Positions 52,790 through 60,105 of a stretch of 64,000 bases of DNA are shown one piece after another. The notes beneath the pieces are model-generated. The model did no database searches. It saw only the letters and a program-made list of their open reading frames with translations, and was not told the DNA's origin. The stretch is from Segatella baroniae DSM 16972 = JCM 13447. Its GTDB lineage: Bacteria > Bacteroidota > Bacteroidia > Bacteroidales > Bacteroidaceae. Position 1 is the first letter of the stretch; each line of letters opens with the position of its first letter. The stretch is taken from positions 1-64,000 of the forward strand of contig NZ_AUFQ01000006.1 in the NCBI RefSeq assembly GCF_000426585.1, given 5' to 3'. The position numbers and the translations under genes were made by a program.

Positions 52790-53728
52790 TCACTTCCCCT
52801 CGTATCCGTCGATGGCCTCCTTCATCCGTCGGCGGCCGATGCGGGCCAGGCGCGCCGACTTGTCGTAGTCGAAGCCGCCGTAGCGTTGCATGGAGATGTC
52901 GACGAGGATGTCGGGCGGGGTGAGGCGGATGGAGAGCTGGGCGTTCTGATGAATCATGATGGACGAAGTGCGGTTGAGCAACGTGTAGATGTTGAACTCG
53001 GGATGCACGTCGGCGGGCATGATGCGCTTGAGCAGCCGCAGGGCACGGGAGTTTTCCAGTTCGCGCTTCTCGACGGCCCGCTTCATGCGCGACTGGCCCA
53101 GATAGTCGTGCCCGCTCACGTTGACGGCCACCAGCAGGTCGCCCTTGGTGCGGGCCACGCGGTTCAGGGGCAGGGGGTTGGTGATTCCGCCGTCGATGAG
53201 AATCTTGCTGCCGCTCTTCACCGGCGAGAAGAAGGCGGGCAGCGAGATGGACGCCCGGATGGCCCCGTAGAGGCTGCCGCGGGTGAAGACCACCTCGTGG
53301 CCCGACTCCCAGTCGGTGGCCACGGCCGTGTAGGGTATCGGGAGGTCTTCTATCCGCACGTCGGGCACGATCTCCTTCAGCGCGGCGATGATGCGGCGGC
53401 CCTTCACCAGATGGTCGAAGCCCAGCGAGAAGTCGGTCAGGCTGATGATCTTCCGGCGGTCCATCGTCTCCATCCACTCCTTGAAGCGGTCCAGGTTGCC
53501 CGTGGCGTACATGCCGGCCACGAGCGCGCCCATCGACGTTCCTGCGATGGAACGGATGCGGTAGCCCCTGTCGACAAGCTCCTCGATGGCCCCGATGTGG
53601 GCCAGCCCGCGCGCGCCGCCGCTGGAGAGCACCAGGGCCACGTCCTTCTTGTCGCCCCGGATGCGGCGGACGACGATGTCCTTGATTTCGGTGTATCGTT
53701 CCTTCAGGTCCAACGTGTTGATGTCCAT
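52790..53728 (-). CDS. Patatin-like phospholipase (RssA-like)
   Basis: This 312-residue protein has the patatin catalytic set: oxyanion block SGGARG (36-41), nucleophile elbow GTSMG (Ser65) and the dyad aspartate in LIDGG (Asp179). No signal peptide is visible, so it is probably cytoplasmic, unlike the exported Omp85-fused patatins. It would hydrolyse an acyl ester of a phospholipid. A TAAATTTG box lies five bases before the start codon, suggesting a leaderless transcript, and the gene is divergent from the uracil phosphoribosyltransferase gene. Confidence 0.85.
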   Translation of the reverse strand: MDINTLDLKERYTEIKDIVVRRIRGDKKDVALVLSSGGARGLAHIGAIEELVDRGYRIRSIAGTSMGALVAGMYATGNLDRFKEWMETMDRRKIISLTDFSLGFDHLVKGRRIIAALKEIVPDVRIEDLPIPYTAVATDWESGHEVVFTRGSLYGAIRASISLPAFFSPVKSGSKILIDGGITNPLPLNRVARTKGDLLVAVNVSGHDYLGQSRMKRAVEKRELENSRALRLLKRIMPADVHPEFNIYTLLNRTSSIMIHQNAQLSIRLTPPDILVDISMQRYGGFDYDKSARLARIGRRRMKEAIDGYEGK

Positions 53729-53733
53729 GGTTG

Positions 53734-53741
53734 CAAATTTA
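53734..53741 (-). promoter_or_regulatory. -7 box directly before the patatin start
   Basis: On the minus strand TAAATTTG is followed by CAACC and the ATG at 53728. No TTTG lies at the expected distance upstream, so the promoter is not certain, but the layout matches the hemolysin III promoter. Confidence 0.5.
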
Positions 53742-53783
53742 CGAAATTAAGCGGCAAACGGCCCATAATTGCCAAATAAATGC

Positions 53784-53791
53784 TAACTTTG
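53784..53791 (+). promoter_or_regulatory. -7 box of the uracil phosphoribosyltransferase gene
   Basis: TAACTTTG lies 26 bases before the ATG at 53818. No clear upstream TTTG is found 19-21 bases before it. Confidence 0.5.
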
Positions 53792-53817
53792 CACGAAATA
53801 TAAAAACAGTACTTAGA

Positions 53818-54477
53818 ATGGAAATCATTAACCTCAGCGAACGGAACTCGATCATCAACCAGTACATGGCCGAGATTCGTGACAAGGAGTATCAGAAAAA
53901 CCGTCTTCTCTTCCGCAACAACATCATGCGCATCGGCGAGTTCGAAGCCTTTGAACTCTCCAAGACGCTCGACTACGAACCCAAGGACATCGCCACGCCG
54001 CTCGGCATTTCGCGCGTCAACGTGCCGACCGACAAGATCGTCCTGGCCACCATCTTCCGGGCGGGGTTGCCCTTCCACCAGGGATTCCTCAACATCTTCG
54101 ACCACGCCGGCAACGCCTTCGTCAGCGCCTATCGCGAATACAAGGACGCCGAACACCACCAGGTGGGCATTCACGTGGAGTACCTGGCCACGCCGAGCAT
54201 AGAGGAGAAGAACCTCATCATCGCCGATCCCATGCTGGCCACGGGCGGCAGCATGGAACTGGGCTACAAGACGTTTCTGACCAAGGGCACGCCCAAGCGC
54301 ATCCACGTGTGCTGCGTCATCGCCACGCCCGAGGGTATCGACCACATCCGCCGCACCATGCCCGAGGACAAGACCACCATCTGGTGCGCCGCCATCGACC
54401 CCGGCATGAACGAACACAAGTATATCGTCCCGGGATTCGGCGACGCCGGCGACTTGTGCTACGGGGACAAGCTGTAA
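53818..54477 (+). CDS. upp: Uracil phosphoribosyltransferase
   Basis: This 219-residue cytoplasmic enzyme converts uracil and PRPP to UMP in pyrimidine salvage. The PRPP-binding loop is IIADPMLATGGSM (about residues 137-149) and the uracil-binding end is YIVPGFGDAGDLCYG near the C-terminus; both are complete. It complements the nucleoside kinase encoded at 35474. The start at 53818 follows the promoter box; the frame open upstream has no proper start. It converges on the PNPase gene. Confidence 0.93.
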   Translation: MEIINLSERNSIINQYMAEIRDKEYQKNRLLFRNNIMRIGEFEAFELSKTLDYEPKDIATPLGISRVNVPTDKIVLATIFRAGLPFHQGFLNIFDHAGNAFVSAYREYKDAEHHQVGIHVEYLATPSIEEKNLIIADPMLATGGSMELGYKTFLTKGTPKRIHVCCVIATPEGIDHIRRTMPEDKTTIWCAAIDPGMNEHKYIVPGFGDAGDLCYGDKL

Positions 54478-54635
54478 AGCCTCCCCCGCCCCTCGAAAGG
54501 AGGGGAGTGTCTGCCGGACAACCATACGGAGAAACCGGTGTTCCAACGAACCGATGTCAAATACCCGATGGCCCGGCAGCCCACCCCAACGACCCAAACC
54601 CCCTCACATCCCTGTCCCGAGCTCTGGAAAAAGAA

Positions 54636-54667
54636 ATCCCGGCGATTCACTGAAGAATCGCCGGGAT
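54636..54667. terminator. Bidirectional terminator between upp and pnp
   Basis: ATCCCGGCGATTC (54636-54648) and GAATCGCCGGGAT (54655-54667) form perfect 13-base arms with a six-base loop, between converging genes. AAAAAGAA lies on one side and GATTGTTTC on the other. Confidence 0.8.
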
Positions 54668-54705
54668 GATTGTTTCAAGCAGTTTCGACATTGCTTTGTC
54701 GGGTC

Positions 54706-56916
54706 TTAACGGCGGTCGCCGTCGCGACGCGGTCTGCGTTCGCCACGTTCCGGACGCGGACGACGCTCGCGCTCCACGTAGCCTTCGGGCTTCTCCATGA
54801 GCACACGGCGCGAGAGTTTGTACTTGCCGGTCTTCGGATCGATTTCAAGCAGCTTCACCCGCAGCTTGTCGCCCTCCTTGATACCGGCTTCCTCGACCGT
54901 TTCGAGACGCTTCCAGTCGATCTCCGAGATGTGGAGAAGGCCGTCGCGGCCCGGCAGTATCTCGACGAAGCAGCCGTAGGGCATGACCGAACGGACTGTT
55001 CCCTCGTAGATTTCGCCCACTTCGGGGACGGCCACGATGGCCTTGATCTTGGCCATGGCGGCCTCGATGCTCTCCCTGTTGGGTGCGGAAACCTGCACCT
55101 TGCCTACGCCGTCGACCTCGTCGATGGTGATGGTGGCGCCCGTGTCTTCCTGCATCTGCTGGATGATCTTGCCGCCGGGGCCTATCACCGCGCCGATGAA
55201 CTCCTTCGGAATCTCGAAGGCTTCGATGCGTGGAACCTGCGGTTTGAGTTCGGCGCGCGGCTCGGAGATGGTCTCCATCATCTTGTTGAGGATGTGTTCG
55301 CGGCCGGCCTTGGCTTGCATGAGGGCCTTTTCGAGTATCTCGAAGCTGAGTCCGTCGCACTTGATGTCCATCTGCGTGGCCGTCAGACCGTCGCGGGTGC
55401 CCGTGGTCTTGAAGTCCATGTCGCCCAAGTGGTCCTCGTCGCCGAGGATGTCGCTCAGGATGGCGAACTTCTCTTCGCCCGGGTTCTTGATGAGTCCCAT
55501 GGCAATGCCGCTCACCGGCTTCTTCATCGGCACGCCGGCGTCCATCAGCGAGAGCGTTCCGGCGCACACGGTGGCCATGGACGACGAGCCGTTGGACTCC
55601 AGAATCTGGCTCACCAGTCGGATGGTGTAGGGGAAGTCTTCGGGAATCTGGCCCTTCAAGCCGCGCCATGCCAGATGGCCGTGGCCGATTTCACGACGGC
55701 CTACGCCGCGCTGGGCCTTGGCTTCGCCCGTGGAGAACGGGGGGAAGTTGTAGTGGAGGAGGAACCGTTGGTAGTTCTTGCACAATACGTCGTCGACGAG
55801 TTTCTCGTCGAGCTTGGTTCCGAGCGTGCAGGTGGACAGCGAAAGGGTCTCTCCGCGCTGGAAGAGTGCGCTTCCATGGGGCATGGGCAGCGGCGACACC
55901 TCGCTCCAGATGGGGCGTATTTCGTCGGTGGCGCGGCCGTCGAGGCGCAGTCCTTCGTCGAGGATGCAGCGGCGCATCACGTCGCGCATCACGTCTTCGT
56001 AGTAGCGTGCGGCCTCAGCGTGCTTCTCTTCGCGCTCGTCGTCGGAGAGTTCGGCGTGCTGGGCGTCGTACTTCTCCAGGAAGTCGGCCAGCAGTTTGTC
56101 GAACGCGTCGTGGCGTGCGTGCTTCTCCAGGGCCTGGTGGTTGATGTCGTAGGCGGGCTGGTAGAGCTCTTCCTTGATCTGGTTGCGGAGCTCTTCGTCG
56201 TTCACCTCGTCGTCGTAGTCGCGTTTCTTGTCGGTGCCCAGCTCCTTGGCCAGCTCGTCCTGCAGCGCGCACATGGGCTTGATGGCCTCGTGGGCGGCTT
56301 TGAGCGCGCCGATGAGGTCAAGTTCCGACACTTCCTTCATCTCGCCTTCCACCATCATGATGTTGTCTTTGGTGGCGCCGACCATGAGGTCCATGTCGGC
56401 GTCGGCCATCTGTTGGAAGGTCGGGTTGATGACGTATTCGCCGTTGATGCGTGCCACGCGCACTTCTGAAATGGTATAGTCGAAGGGGATGTCGGAGCAA
56501 GCCATGGCTGCGGAGGCGGCGAATCCGGCCAACGCGTCAGGCTGGTCGACGCCGTCGGCCGACAGCAACATCACCTGTACATAAACTTCGCAATGGTAAT
56601 CTGAGGGGAAGAGTGGACGCAGGGCGCGGTCCACGAGGCGCGACGTGAGGATTTCGTCGTCGTTGGATTTGCCTTCGCGCTTGGTGAAGCCACCCGGGAA
56701 GCGGCCTGCGGCACTGTATTGCTCGCGGTAATCTACTTGCAAAGGCATGAAATCTGTACCCGGAACTGCTTCCTTTGCTGCACAAACAGTTGCGAGGAGC
56801 ACTGTGTTGCCCATGCGGAGCACCGCCGAGCCGTCAGCCTGTTTTGCAACTTTTCCGGTCTCAATCGTGATGGTTCTGCCATCAGGCAATTGAACTGTTT
56901 TTGTAATAACGTTCAT
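54706..56916 (-). CDS. pnp: Polyribonucleotide nucleotidyltransferase (PNPase)
   Basis: This 736-residue enzyme degrades RNA 3' to 5' using phosphate. It has two RNase PH domains (about 1-235 and 315-545) with an all-alpha linker between, a KH domain ([17 protein letters not shown], about 557-573) and an S1 domain ([19 protein letters not shown], about 620-638). The C-terminus ends in an Arg-rich tail (about 709-736) that may bind RNA or a partner. Length and domain order are normal for the family. It faces upp across a shared terminator. Confidence 0.96.
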   Translation of the reverse strand: MNVITKTVQLPDGRTITIETGKVAKQADGSAVLRMGNTVLLATVCAAKEAVPGTDFMPLQVDYREQYSAAGRFPGGFTKREGKSNDDEILTSRLVDRALRPLFPSDYHCEVYVQVMLLSADGVDQPDALAGFAASAAMACSDIPFDYTISEVRVARINGEYVINPTFQQMADADMDLMVGATKDNIMMVEGEMKEVSELDLIGALKAAHEAIKPMCALQDELAKELGTDKKRDYDDEVNDEELRNQIKEELYQPAYDINHQALEKHARHDAFDKLLADFLEKYDAQHAELSDDEREEKHAEAARYYEDVMRDVMRRCILDEGLRLDGRATDEIRPIWSEVSPLPMPHGSALFQRGETLSLSTCTLGTKLDEKLVDDVLCKNYQRFLLHYNFPPFSTGEAKAQRGVGRREIGHGHLAWRGLKGQIPEDFPYTIRLVSQILESNGSSSMATVCAGTLSLMDAGVPMKKPVSGIAMGLIKNPGEEKFAILSDILGDEDHLGDMDFKTTGTRDGLTATQMDIKCDGLSFEILEKALMQAKAGREHILNKMMETISEPRAELKPQVPRIEAFEIPKEFIGAVIGPGGKIIQQMQEDTGATITIDEVDGVGKVQVSAPNRESIEAAMAKIKAIVAVPEVGEIYEGTVRSVMPYGCFVEILPGRDGLLHISEIDWKRLETVEEAGIKEGDKLRVKLLEIDPKTGKYKLSRRVLMEKPEGYVERERRPRPERGERRPRRDGDRR

Positions 56917-57188
56917 CTAAAAAAATTAAACTTTATTGTTTTGACTAACATCTAATATCTACACGCCGTAGAGGGTCGCTTGCGGCTGAACGCCGCCCCC
57001 CTGTCTTTGTGAAACGCCACAAAGGTAGTCATTTTGTCAAGAAATACGTAAGCGGACGTGGGATAAGCCGTTGATTTTACGGATTTTTAATGGTTGCGGG
57101 GATGGTCTGTGGCCGTGTCGTCGCGCCCCCGCGGTCGGCCCTCCGCCGTCTCCCCCCTCGGCCGCCGCTTTCCGGAAGGGGCGCGAAA

Positions 57189-57298
57189 GCAGGCCTTTGG
57201 CGTTGTAGGAGCTGCCTTTTGGCATTGTGAAAGCGGCCCTCTGGCGTTGTGGAAGGAGCCCTTTGGCAGGGCGACGGCAGCCCTTCCGCTCCGCACTT
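57189..57298. repeat. 22-base tandem repeat array E
   Basis: Five 22-base units start at 57189, 57211, 57233, 57255 and 57277, for example GCAGGCCTTTGGCGTTGT.. and GCTGCCTTTTGGCATTGT... The array lies in the divergent region between the PNPase start and the lipoprotein at 57516. Nothing gene-like is seen at 56917-57188. Confidence 0.78.
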
Positions 57299-57365
57299 TT
57301 TGCCTTTTTACCTTTTACTTTTTTATCTTTTTCCCTTTCCCTTTTTGTCTTTTTCTTTCTTATCT
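57296..57365. repeat. Pyrimidine tract TTTTTACC/CTTTTT type
   Basis: A 70-base run of T and C with blocks such as CTTTTTACCTTTTAC and CCCTTTCCCTTTTTGTC follows array E directly. A similar array-plus-tract arrangement is seen at 40847-41020. Confidence 0.55.
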
Positions 57366-57419
57366 TTCGTTTTTACGACTATTTAACATCGGAAAATGCG
57401 GATGTTTCCGCCGTTTTTC

Positions 57420-57427
57420 TATTTTTG
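57420..57427 (+). promoter_or_regulatory. Possible -7 box for the lipoprotein gene
   Basis: TATTTTTG matches TAnnTTTG, 88 bases before the start at 57516. There is no exact TTTG at the usual distance. Confidence 0.4.
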
Positions 57428-57515
57428 CAGCACGATGGCGGCCTTTTATCCGCACGGTCGCCATGCCGTTGAAAACAAGCATTTGATTATCAATAACTTA
57501 ATGGTTGTAAGCTAT

Positions 57516-59111
57516 ATGAAACAAATCAAAATGAGTTTGGCCTTGGGCGCCCTCTGCGGCGTCATGACCTTGGCCTCCTGCACCAGTGACGACGTCGTCA
57601 ACAACTCCGCCATCCAGCCTGGAACGGCCCAGGGCTTCGCGCCCGCCAAGGCTTCGGACATCTCTTTCCATTCCGCCGGCAGCGTGTTGGCCACCACGCG
57701 CGCCACACGTTCGGGCGACAACGCCTTCAAGTCCTACGTCAGATGGGCCGGCGACTTCCCCGCGAAGTACAAGGCAAACATCCCCGCCGACATCACAGAC
57801 GCCGAAAAGAAGTTTGTTGTAGACTACATCAAGAACCACAAGGACGAAGCCGGCGTCGCGTTCAACTACAGCAACTACTTCATGCAGGCGGCCGGTTCCT
57901 CCGCGCAATACTACAACAGGTGGAACGGCTATCCTGAAATGGGAAACGCGAACTTGACCGGTGGCAACGAGATGGTCGACCTTGTCATCAACGGCCAGCG
58001 CATCGACGGCTACAACGCGTACAACGGCCACAACACATTGTTCTTGAACCTGCCTTTCAAAGACCCCACCTACAGGGACAAGGCCGGCGACGTCAACCAG
58101 ACGAAGCACGACGCCTACAAGATCTACAAGATTGAATACAACGGCAAGACGGCCTTCTATCTCGGCTTCGACTACAAGTTCGAGAACAGCAAGGGCGAGC
58201 GGCTCAACGGCGACGGCATCTACAACGACTGGGTGGTCAGGATGATTCCGGCCGACGGCATTGACCAGGAGAACAGCGGCATGACGCCTGGAACACCCGA
58301 GAACCCCTCCACGCCCACCCCGCCGGCCATCGTGACGGGCAACAAGGGTGAGGTGGAAGTGAACCTCTCGCTCAACGAGAAGAAGACCGACGGCGACTAC
58401 ATCGCCACCAAGCTGTCCATCCACGTGCGCGACACCGCCGACGTGGAGGTGTTCATCCCCGTCGAGGCCCAGTACTACTGCCAGGCCGACGACATGAACA
58501 TCGTCCTCTCCCACAAGAAGCTGGCCGAACAGTACAACAACTCGGCCAACGACAGGGAGATGGCTTGGACGGTGGCCGGCCAGACCGTCAAGTTGACCGT
58601 GTCCTACGCCACCGACGGCATTCGCGTGAAGACCCAGGGCGTGAACAAGGCCGTGCTCAAGGCCCTCCGCGAGCAGTACGGCGACGGCATCACCTTCGAG
58701 GTGTGGAACTACTTCAAGAGCGAGATCGCCATCCCCGGCACCGAGAATACCGAAGCGTTCACCCGCGAGAAGCTGCAGCCCATGCTCGACAAGTCGACCG
58801 TCAGCTTCACCGAGGCCCCCGGCCGCTATGTCAACGCCTTCGGCGCGCTCTACGACTACGACGACGGCAACCGCAAGGTCTACACGAAAATCGAGAACCA
58901 AGGTGCCGAAAACGAAGTGTGGACGCCCTTCACCGACGAGGAATGCACCACGCCGCTGGCCCCCGAGTTCTGGACACGGCCCGCAGGCGAAACCAAATAC
59001 TACGAGCTGAAGACCCACGTCAACCCGCTCGACTGCATCGTGAAGCCCGCCGACGCGGCATTCACGGAGAAGGGCAAGCTGCTTTACAGCCCCTTCTATA
59101 AGAAAGACTGA
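57516..59111 (+). CDS. Surface lipoprotein of unknown function
   Basis: This 531-residue lipoprotein (signal MKQIKMSLALGALCGVMTLASC) has a first domain of about residues 55-250 that ends in a block GERLNGDGIYNDWVVRMIP, seen in some calcium-binding-like beta-rich proteins of Bacteroidetes. A Pro/Thr linker (TPGTPENPSTPTPP) joins it to a second beta-rich domain (about 285-531). I do not recognise a named family. The start at 57516 gives the lipoprotein signal. It is a single-gene unit, with a strong terminator behind it and 22-base repeat arrays on both sides. Confidence 0.65.
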   Translation: MKQIKMSLALGALCGVMTLASCTSDDVVNNSAIQPGTAQGFAPAKASDISFHSAGSVLATTRATRSGDNAFKSYVRWAGDFPAKYKANIPADITDAEKKFVVDYIKNHKDEAGVAFNYSNYFMQAAGSSAQYYNRWNGYPEMGNANLTGGNEMVDLVINGQRIDGYNAYNGHNTLFLNLPFKDPTYRDKAGDVNQTKHDAYKIYKIEYNGKTAFYLGFDYKFENSKGERLNGDGIYNDWVVRMIPADGIDQENSGMTPGTPENPSTPTPPAIVTGNKGEVEVNLSLNEKKTDGDYIATKLSIHVRDTADVEVFIPVEAQYYCQADDMNIVLSHKKLAEQYNNSANDREMAWTVAGQTVKLTVSYATDGIRVKTQGVNKAVLKALREQYGDGITFEVWNYFKSEIAIPGTENTEAFTREKLQPMLDKSTVSFTEAPGRYVNAFGALYDYDDGNRKVYTKIENQGAENEVWTPFTDEECTTPLAPEFWTRPAGETKYYELKTHVNPLDCIVKPADAAFTEKGKLLYSPFYKKD

Positions 59112-59150
59112 ACTTTTTAGATTGACACTGAAGAGACATCAGACATTTGC

Positions 59151-59181
59151 AAGAGGCCGCCTCGCGATGAGGCGGCCTCTT
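59151..59181 (+). terminator. Strong terminator after the lipoprotein gene
   Basis: AGAGGCCGCCTC (59152-59163) and GAGGCGGCCTCT (59169-59180) form perfect 12-base arms with a five-base loop, followed by TTTCG. It lies 40 bases past the stop. Confidence 0.8.
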
Positions 59182-59283
59182 TTCGCATGGCGACGGCGGC
59201 CCGTTCGCTCTTTCAAGGCAACCTTCTTGTTTTTCAAAGGCAGCCCTCTTGTTTTTCAAAAGCAGCCTTCCTGCTCTTTCAAC
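59174..59283. repeat. 22-base tandem repeat array F
   Basis: Five 22-base units start at 59174, 59196, 59218, 59240 and 59262. Three are near identical in the second half (CTTGTTTTTCAAAG / TTGTTTTTCAAAA / CTGCTCTTTCAAC). The first unit overlaps the right arm of the terminator. Confidence 0.78.
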
Positions 59284-59341
59284 CCAAATCGTCCTTTAGG
59301 ATTTAACATGCAAATCGTTATTCCAAATGCCCCATTTGGGT

Positions 59342-59447
59342 AAAAAGACCAAGACCTTCGGCCTAGTTTCTTATCGTCCGTGCCAGGCAGGGTAGCTCGC
59401 TTCGCTCGCACCCCCGCCCTCTAAAAAGACCAACCGCCAAGGCGGTA
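59342..59447 (+). repeat. Composite intergenic repeat, copy 3
   Basis: Module a is at 59342-59361, module b at 59389-59410 and module c at 59419-59438, followed by CCGCCAAGGCGG. The order and modules equal copy 2 at 724-834, 58.6 kb away, but the linkers differ. Confidence 0.75.
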
Positions 59448-59508
59448 GTTGGTGTTTTGCCTCACAACCATCTTACATTGTGCGTCAAGGCTCATAAAGG
59501 CGGCCATA

Positions 59509-59534
59509 TAGAAAGACCAACCGCCAAGGCGGTT
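59509..59534 (+). repeat. Extra module c with CCGCCAAGGCGG palindrome
   Basis: AGAAAGACCAACCGCCAAGG and the completing CGGTTG repeat module c of the composite repeat 85 bases downstream of copy 3. The gap 59284-59674 holds no gene that I can support. Confidence 0.55.
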
Positions 59535-59674
59535 GCACGCGGAGTACACTACGGTTGTATGCACAGTACAGGCGGTAGCAGGCGCAATGCACCATGACCA
59601 TTGGCCAATGAATGATTTGGAGTGAGGGGGATGTTTCTGTATAGTCGGAGGGACAGCTTCGGAATGATTGAAAA

Positions 59675-59806
59675 GACTGCTTTTGCATGACGGAAGGACT
59701 GCTTTTGCATGACGGAAGGACTGCTTTTGCATGATAAAAAGGCTGCTTCGGCATGACAAAAAGGCTGCGACGGCACGACGGAAGGACTGCTTTCAGAGGA
59801 AGGCGG
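59675..59806. repeat. 22-base tandem repeat array G
   Basis: Six 22-base units start at 59675, 59697, 59719, 59741, 59763 and 59785. The first two are identical (GACTGCTTTTGCATGACGGA plus AG), the third and fourth differ at few positions. This is the most homogeneous array with the CTTTT core. No gene is seen from here to 60105. Confidence 0.85.
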
Positions 59807-60072
59807 GAGGGCGGCGGCAGAGAGAAAGGGAAGGGCGCTCTTTGGACAAAACGGGCGTTGACTGTCAGGAAGTTATACCGTATTCATGTCTTTTGCAGCC
59901 CAAGGGAAAGTGGGAAGTTGGCCATATATTTCATAAAGTTGGCCAAATAGTCTACTCTCTCTTTTTTATATGATTTAATTTTGTAATCAAAAGCGACATC
60001 CTTTGATTGTCGCGACGGATTTTGGATATTACAAACCTTGGAAATTATCAAATGTTTAACGCTTAAAAAAGT

Positions 60073-60092
60073 GTTCGGTCTTGCGGCCGAAC
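60073..60092 (+). promoter_or_regulatory. Hairpin in the leader of the large surface protein
   Basis: GTTCGG and CCGAAC pair around a central loop, 14 bases before the ATG at 60106. A possible -7 box TAATTTTG lies at 59976-59983 without a clear TTTG partner. Confidence 0.4.
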
Positions 60093-60105
60093 CATCGGAA
60101 AAATC

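Noticed and set aside
59421..59776. Minus-strand small proteins with repeated SCKSS/HAKAV segments
   Set aside because: Three overlapping frames all translate the 22-base array G and composite repeats; because 22 is not a multiple of three the repeats shift frame, so they are not real coding repeats.
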